Source of the DNA: Patescibacteria group bacterium UBA2023
Lineage (GTDB): Bacteria > Patescibacteriota > Gracilibacteria > BD1-5 > UBA2023
DNA length: 19,592 nucleotides
Reading direction: 5' to 3'
Assembly: GCA_002335145.1 (NCBI GenBank)
Contig: DDBV01000016.1
Location: 521 to 20,112 of the forward strand
Each line of letters begins with the position of its first letter. The stretch's first letter is position 1. The notes under the pieces are model-generated. The model made no database searches. It was not told the DNA's origin and worked only from the letters and a program-made list of their open reading frames with translations. A program made the position numbers and the translations under genes. Of the stretch, positions 14,906-19,592 are shown in pieces.

Positions 14906-16756
14906 ATGGTCGCCAACTTCGCTTGATCGAATCGCTCCGCACTCAGCGATAGTGCAAGAAACCGTATCGAGGCGGCAAAATCCGCACTCTCGAACTACAC
15001 CGCGAAGGACGCGCCCTCAAAAACCGATACACGGTCGCCCGAAATCTCACAAGACGTAGACGCGTACTTGGCACGGCAAACCGAATCGCTGTATCTTTTG
15101 GAGAGTATCGTTTCGGGGGACATTACGACATTCCTATCAGAAGACGTATTCGAAGCAGCGGAACGACTATCCGCCATGCTCTCGGACCGTCGGGACACCA
15201 CCGGAAACTCTAACGGAGAGACAGTCGAGACGATCATGTGATGGATCACGAAAGAGTGTTTCTCTCGGATCCGTGCGTCCATCGGAGAATTTCCCATGGG
15301 GGCGATCGATGCCTTCAATGCAACGATCATCGTAGTTGACCGCCTCCTATCAGCATTCGGCTCTCCTTCCATGTTCCATCGGACAAGAACGATCGGAAAC
15401 CGAAAACCGGACGATATGTTCGCCGGGACGCTGGTCATCAACTCGGCTCTAGACAAGACGATCAGCGAATACCCAGACGGCCTCAGGAGTCTCATCGGAA
15501 TGTATGAACACATTGCCGAGTATCTGTGCCCAGAAGAGGAGTTCTCCGAGGCGGTACCCGCCCACAACAAAGCATCCCGAACACTCGTATGGCAGACCAC
15601 CCGAGAGTACTACCACTCCCTCCCGGTCGTCACGATGCACGAGGATATTCGTGCGTACTTTATCGGCACACTTCGTGGCGTACGGATGTTTTCGACAATC
15701 AGAACCTCTTCACACGCCGGCCAGAGTGTCCTTCGCGGGAGCGATATATATGCGACATACGAGCAGCTCGTCCGACTCCAGAACTACCTCAGAACCAGAG
15801 GAGTCGAGGGAGAATATGAGATCGATGCGACCCGGACATTTACCGTATCACCGTCCGGTATCCAAATGCGAAAATGCCTCGTACAGTCAAAATGGCACGA
15901 AGGAAAACAGCAATTTCTTCTCGATATAGAGACTGCATGGAATGATCCGACTGATATACTCGGAATTGCCGATACGCCCGGAAAGAACCCAGTCTCCCGA
16001 GCAAGCAACATCGCAAGAAACCTCAAGAACATTCGCCAAGCAAGTGACCAGGGCGAATTGGAAGGAGTGCGGTATCGGAGTGACTGAGCGAGACTCGTAC
16101 GGGAACGATCCACGCGCATGGTCGTGCGGATTGATGACGTCCTCTGATTCCGTATCGAGGAAGACGTGGAGACAACGGAGTGAATGCGCCGACTCTACGG
16201 CATGGCTACCGACATAACGCTCATGAACGTGATCGCCGAAGCGGTCGCACGAATGGCACACAGAGCCGAGAACACACCAGCGAAGCCGGAGCGCGCTCGA
16301 CATATTTCTATCACCAAACGGTCAATCGGACCAAAACAGAAAGTCGTCCTCTCGGCCCGAGATGAACTCCCCGAATCGACCCGTCCCGTACGCCACAGAC
16401 CCCTATGAGAAGTAACCACGGCCACGAGCGGTCGAATCGATGCGGTACTTGCCCACGGCGAACGCCGCTATACCCTCCCAGACAAGGGGTGGCATTCGGC
16501 AATGCCGACACTCCCTGCGTGATACCGGATCTCCCGGGAGGCATTCGATCGCGCGAGGGAAAACGGAAAAGAACTCGCGTTCGAAATCGTGCCACTCCAC
16601 GATGGTGAGACCATGTATGATCCGTATCTGGGGACCTACGATGACACGATGGAATACCTGAAAATGCTCTACAACGAATTCGATGAAAAGACGCACGTGA
16701 TTCGCATGCAGACATACCGGCGATCCACGGCAGAAATGCGGCAGACTGCTCAGTAA
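14906..16756 (+). CDS. Unknown 616-aa protein with seven UGA-Gly codons
   Basis: I do not recognise a family. The frame from ATG to TAA is continuous only with UGA as Gly at codons 7, 112, 394, 414, 426, 501 and 539. The first 100 residues are helical and polar (DSARNRIEAAKSALSNYTAKDAP). Residues 120-400 look like a mixed globular domain, with FPMGAIDAFNATIIVVDRLLSAFG, GLRSLIGMYEHIAEYLCPEEEF and LVWQTTREYYHSLPVV. A basic linker follows (HISITKRSIGPKQKVVL). The C-terminal 120 residues, starting near GRIDAVLAHGERRYTLPDKGW, appear to be a second domain. No signal peptide or membrane helix is seen. A weak promoter (TTGCTC, 17 bp, TAGACT) lies in the end of rsmE. A strong bidirectional terminator follows the stop. 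Function is unknown. Confidence 0.85.
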
Positions 16757-16783
16757 AAAAGGGGGGTTACTCCCCTTTTTTAC
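16753..16783. terminator. Bidirectional terminator between convergent genes
   Basis: GTAAAAAAGGGG (16753-16764) and CCCCTTTTTTAC (16772-16783) form a perfect 12-bp stem with a seven-base loop. T-runs appear on both strands. The TAA of the 616-aa gene lies in the left arm. The last codons of the - strand 76-aa gene, which ends at 16767, lie in the right arm. Confidence 0.9.
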
Positions 16784-16997
16784 TCTTCCCGAAGAAGTGC
16801 TCGAGCACGATACCAGCCACGGCCGCCGGGAGAAATTCGAGATTCTTGACGTAGCGGTAGGCGGTCGCGGCGTCCCGGACAATCTCTCGGACCTCCCGCA
16901 GAATCCCGATGAACATGGCGAGTGCCACGATCATCATGATACCGAGGATGATATTGAACGCAACGAGTACGACGATGAGCAAATCCATCGGTGTCAT
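16767..16997 (-). CDS. Small membrane protein, 76 aa
   Basis: The - strand frame from ATG (16995-16997) to TAA (16767-16769) encodes 76 residues. A second ATG three codons later is also possible. The N-terminus is a long hydrophobic helix (about 5-32, LLIVVLVAFNIILGIMMIVALAMFIGIL). An amphipathic charged segment follows (REVREIVRDAATAYRYVKNLEF), then a second short apolar stretch (PAAVAGIVLEHFF) and a basic tail (GKSKKGE). This layout resembles DUF948-like or other small single-pass proteins, but no family is certain. It is the last gene of the csaB operon, 12 bases after the 134-aa gene, and its 3' end forms one arm of the shared terminator. There is no UGA codon and no Shine-Dalgarno. Confidence 0.75.
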   Translation of the reverse strand: MTPMDLLIVVLVAFNIILGIMMIVALAMFIGILREVREIVRDAATAYRYVKNLEFLPAAVAGIVLEHFFGKSKKGE

Positions 16998-17009
16998 GGA
17001 GAACGAACG

Positions 17010-17414
17010 TTAAAAAGCGAAATTGGAGAAAAAATCCCGCACAGGCTCATCCCCCTCGATCCGTCGGACTTCTTCTCCCGATTTGAACGCTCTTCCGATC
17101 TGATTGGTCTCGATCGAGAGTTTTTTGTCGAATCCCGTCCCTGAAGCCATATCGAGGTAGCGCAAAGTCGCGGATTCAATCCATGCCTTCGTCACGAGTT
17201 CTGGGTAGCGAACCACGGAGAGTTCGTAGGTCTCATTTGTGGTAGAGCCGGCGATGAGGACCGCCTTCTTCTCGGACAAAAATGCCTGGTATTCATCGTC
17301 GCTCTTGAGCGTAGCGCGCGATTTGTGGGCCGTGTCAGCGGAGAATTTTTTGGCGCGGTCGGCATATTCCCGAGCCTTATTGGTAGCGTCTTCGCGCAGT
17401 TTCTTCCAGTCCAT
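17010..17414 (-). CDS. Unknown 134-aa protein with charged helical N-terminus
   Basis: I do not recognise a family. The - strand frame from ATG (17412-17414) to TAA (17010-17012) encodes 134 residues. The first 45 are rich in Lys, Arg and Ala, and helical (KKLREDATNKAREYADRAKK). The rest looks like a small alpha/beta domain with strands KKAVLIAGST and YELSVVRYPELV and a C-terminal VRDFFSNFAF. No signal peptide or membrane helix is visible, so it may be cytoplasmic or bind the membrane face through the basic helix. Its start lies inside the end of csaB (38-base overlap), and the 76-aa membrane protein follows 12 bases later, so the three are probably co-transcribed. No UGA is used. Confidence 0.75.
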   Translation of the reverse strand: MDWKKLREDATNKAREYADRAKKFSADTAHKSRATLKSDDEYQAFLSEKKAVLIAGSTTNETYELSVVRYPELVTKAWIESATLRYLDMASGTGFDKKLSIETNQIGRAFKSGEEVRRIEGDEPVRDFFSNFAF

Positions 17415-18483
17415 TGGTCAAAAAACGTTCGAGAGTATGTGAGAGGTTCGTCCGCATTGTATCGGAATCGCGCATGAGCGCAAGTCGCGCCTCCTCGTGC
17501 GAGGATTCGAGCCGATCGAAGACAGTGAATATCTCCTCCGGCGAGGTATCGTCCGCACAAACTCGATACGCGTGGTTGTAGCGGTCGAGCAGTGCATCGG
17601 TCTTGGTGGAGTAGGACACTCCCACGAACGGGAGAGCATGGACGAACGAGAGGATATTCGCGTGGAGTCGCATCGCGATCATCGAGTGCAACCGCGGATA
17701 CCATTCGAGCGATTCCTGCATCGACACCGTGATCGTGACGCCGAGACGGTTGGCAATCGCCCGATAGCTCAAGTGGTCGTTCGATACCCTGTCCTCTCCG
17801 TGAAACGAGTGTGATATGAGTACCGGTTCGAATCCTCGTTCTCGCAATCATGCCACGAGACCAGCAAGCAGACTCTCGTCATCGGCAGCATACCCTCCAC
17901 GCAGGGCAATGCCGACAAAGCGGGATTTCGAATCAGATCGAGCAAGCGGCTCGTAGAGATGGACGGGATCAGGGAGGAGATCGGCTTCGATACCGATCTC
18001 CCGGAGCGTCTGCTGCGAAGCCTCATCACGCACGGATACACGAGTACCGTGAAAGAGTGAACAAAGCGTCTCCCGGTGCTCCGGAGAAACATAGACTCAA
18101 ACGGCACACCAGAAGACGGGTTTCCGCAAGAATTTGGCAACCATGACGCGCAATAACCACTGAAGCCGAAGACTTCGGAATGATTGTCCGGGTTCGTTGT
18201 CGTATACAAGCCCTCCTCCCCCGAAGATCACCAAGTCGGCGCGGGCCGTCTCCACGAGTGTCCGCAAGAATATGAGGATATTCTTCCAAGGATGGCGTCG
18301 GATTGCATGGGGAAAGTATCCGATCGTCCGGACATCCGATACGAGCATGCTCGCAGGATCATACGTTGCACATACGCACTCAATGCCAGGAAATGCTCGC
18401 GCAAGCAGACGAACCTCCTGTGCGAGAATAAGCTCGTCTCAAAGGTTGCGATGACCGGAAGCGGTAAAAACAAACGCCCTCAT
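17377..18483 (-). CDS. csaB: Polysaccharide pyruvyl transferase, CsaB family (three UGA-Gly codons)
   Basis: The 368-residue protein matches the polysaccharide pyruvyl transferase family, whose member CsaB adds a ketal pyruvate to a secondary cell-wall polysaccharide so that SLH-domain surface proteins can bind. Family features are the N-terminal NLGDELIL (13-20), ADLVIFGGGGLVYD (about 82-95), FLRKPVFWCAVGVYV, the TRVSVRDEASQQTLREIGI segment, MRLHANIL (271-278) and LPFVGVSYSTK. UGA encodes residue 15 (18439-18441), the glycine of the family's N-x-G-D-E motif, residue 129 in the AVGVY loop, and residue 212. The intact frame starts at ATG 18481-18483 and ends at TAA. It is the first gene of a - strand operon and divergent from the Kazal-domain gene. 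No SLH domain protein is in the window, so the acceptor polysaccharide is unknown. Confidence 0.9.
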
Positions 18484-18486
18484 GTC

Positions 18487-18513
18487 TTGACTCGAAAAGT
18501 GACGGAGTATACT
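18487..18513 (+). promoter_or_regulatory. Promoter of the Kazal-domain gene, 15-bp spacer
   Basis: TTGACT (18487-18492) and TATACT (18508-18513) each match consensus at five of six positions and are separated by exactly 15 bp. The ATG is 31 bases downstream. The -10 lies in the palindrome AGTATACT, which could also serve csaB on the other strand, although no good - strand -35 was found. Confidence 0.7.
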
Positions 18514-18544
18514 GAGGAAGTATAGTCCATAATCGAAAACACGT

Positions 18545-19414
18545 ATGGCAAAAAAGAATGCAACTCACTTCATACCCGCGCTCGCGCTCATTTTGCTCTT
18601 ATCTGGTGTTGCCATCGGATACGCGCTCTTCGGTGAGGAGAGCAACCCATGAGGCGAGATCGATTCTCACACTGGTCTCACGACCAACTCCGACACCCCC
18701 CTCTGCACGACCGATTACGCTCCGGTATGCGGTACCGATGGACGGACATACTCGAATCGATGCGTAGCGGAAAAGCAGAATGCCATCATGGTTGCCTCGG
18801 AAGGAGCATGTCCTCTGGTTTCCGAAACGGACGAATCTGAACCACTCCCATCAACGGGGGGCACGATGACCGATTCAGTCACCGCTCCGGAGTATATCGG
18901 CTCGGATATAGAGATGCGTGCAAATCCGGAGACCATCACATCGGAGGCGGTCATGGGATCGTCTTCGGACATGTCCGAATCGAGTACACGGACCGGGTCT
19001 GTCTTAGAGTCTCCGTCCGCCGTTATCAGCACTTCCGTAGCCACATACGACAATCCAGTGGTCGGCTACGGATTCGACATGCCGAAATCGAGCTACTACC
19101 AGGGATTCGGAGCGCGCGATGGTGCGGTCCACTCCGTTGCTGTGCAGGCCGGCACGGGCGTGACGACCTTCGAAGACGCAACAGTCCGCGTGTTGCTCTA
19201 TCGCTCCATCCTGGAGCCGCTCATGGAAAACGGGCGCAAGATTATCTCGGATGAGGAATCCGGACGCGTCTATGTCCGGATTGGGACGGGTATGACCGCG
19301 GTCGTGGAGGCATCGAGCATGGACGATCCAACGGCCCGAGTAATAGTAGAGAGTCTGCGCGAAGCCCGCACGACTCCTGCCACGGATGATATTGTCGCAC
19401 CGATCGGACAGTAA
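18545..19414 (+). CDS. Membrane-anchored Kazal-type protease inhibitor domain protein (one UGA-Gly codon)
   Basis: The 289-residue protein begins with a short basic N-terminus and one hydrophobic helix (about 9-29, FIPALALILLLSGVAIGYALF), an uncleaved anchor or signal peptide. UGA encodes residue 36 (18650-18652), giving NPGGEI. Residues 54-89 form a Kazal-like domain: C54, seven residues, C62 in APVCGTDGRTYSNRC, ten residues, C73, then C89. This keeps four of the six classical Kazal cysteines, as in many bacterial and follistatin-type versions. Kazal domains inhibit serine proteases. A Ser/Thr/Glu-rich linker follows (about 92-165), then a C-terminal domain (SVAVQAGTGVTTFEDATVRVLLYR) of unknown family. 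It is probably displayed on the outside of the cell. It has a good promoter, and a phosphatase gene starts three bases after the TAA. Confidence 0.85.
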
Positions 19415-19417
19415 CCT

Positions 19418-19592
19418 ATGCTTCGATTCTTTGTAGCACGGCACGGACAAAACGTTGACAATGCGAATGGTATTCTCAATGGCCATCGTGACCTACCGCT
19501 CACCCGGATAGGTCGCGATCAGGCACGGGAGCTTTCGCGTTTGATCCGTGAAAATGACATAAAATTCGATGCGATCTACTCATCGCCACTCA
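19418..19592 (+). CDS. Histidine phosphatase superfamily protein (phosphoglycerate mutase-like), N-terminal part
   Basis: The gene starts at ATG, three bases after the preceding stop, and runs off the window. The 58 visible residues match the histidine phosphatase (phosphoglycerate mutase-like) fold. The catalytic RHGQ motif is at residues 8-11 (FFVARHGQNVDN), followed by LNGHRDLPLTRIGRDQARELS and the FDAIYSSPL motif. The histidine H9 would carry the phosphoryl group. The short loop and the Q after RHG are seen in broad-specificity phosphatases and in cobalamin-pathway or sugar-phosphate phosphatases, so the substrate cannot be told from this fragment. There is no Shine-Dalgarno. Confidence 0.9.
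   Translation, partial: MLRFFVARHGQNVDNANGILNGHRDLPLTRIGRDQARELSRLIRENDIKFDAIYSSPL

Noticed and set aside
17820..17840. Sequence resembling a tRNA T-arm (GGTTCGAATCC)
   Set aside because: It lies within csaB and encodes part of RERGFEPVL; no acceptor, D or anticodon arm is around it.

Overview
The window reads sensibly only if UGA is decoded as glycine (translation table 25). Ten genes carry 26 in-frame UGA codons in total. Several sit exactly on invariant glycines: GPEGG of RsmE, IPGR and VFG of MurE, the KGxxNY region of DinG, T-x-G before the MGRKT motif of dihydrofolate reductase, and NxGDE of CsaB. Every gene whose end is visible stops at UAA or UAG, never UGA. This code is known from the Patescibacteria/CPR lineages Gracilibacteria (BD1-5/GN02) and Absconditabacteria (SR1). 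The fairly high G+C, judged by eye, and the tight gene packing fit Gracilibacteria better than the AT-rich Absconditabacteria; that placement is inference. Most starts lack a Shine-Dalgarno sequence.

Layout. (1) 1-1560: a tight + strand operon with the 3' end of thymidylate synthase, a DUF218/YdcF-like protein and dihydrofolate reductase. (2) 1561-2361: a self-contained unit with a consensus promoter, an orphan 228-aa protein and a terminator. (3) 2362-3889: a 330-base leader with no recognised gene, then a PolA-like protein made of an intact 5' nuclease and a degenerate, truncated 3'-5' exonuclease-like domain, with no polymerase domain. (4) 3886-4598: two short - strand genes convergent with it. 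(5) 4696-7517: a DnaQ-DinG fusion behind a promoter-like site with a perfect palindrome. (6) 7575-12361: a type IV pilus/type II secretion-like operon with two single-pass membrane proteins (PilN/PilO-like in layout), a GspE/PilB ATPase, a GspF/PilC platform protein and a small Gly/Cys-tailed peptide. (7) 12389-14869: MurE (five UGA codons), an uncertain small ORF and RsmE. (8) 14906-16756: an orphan 616-aa protein with seven UGA codons. (9) 16753-18483: a bidirectional terminator, then a - strand operon of csaB, a 134-aa protein and a 76-aa membrane protein. (10) 18487-19592: a divergent promoter, a membrane-anchored Kazal-domain protein and the start of a histidine phosphatase.

Together these cover folate/thymidylate metabolism, DNA repair, cell-wall synthesis and decoration, pilus assembly and a surface protease-inhibitor candidate. 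That suits a reduced, surface-interacting CPR bacterium. No rRNA, tRNA, CRISPR array, insertion sequence or prophage was recognised.
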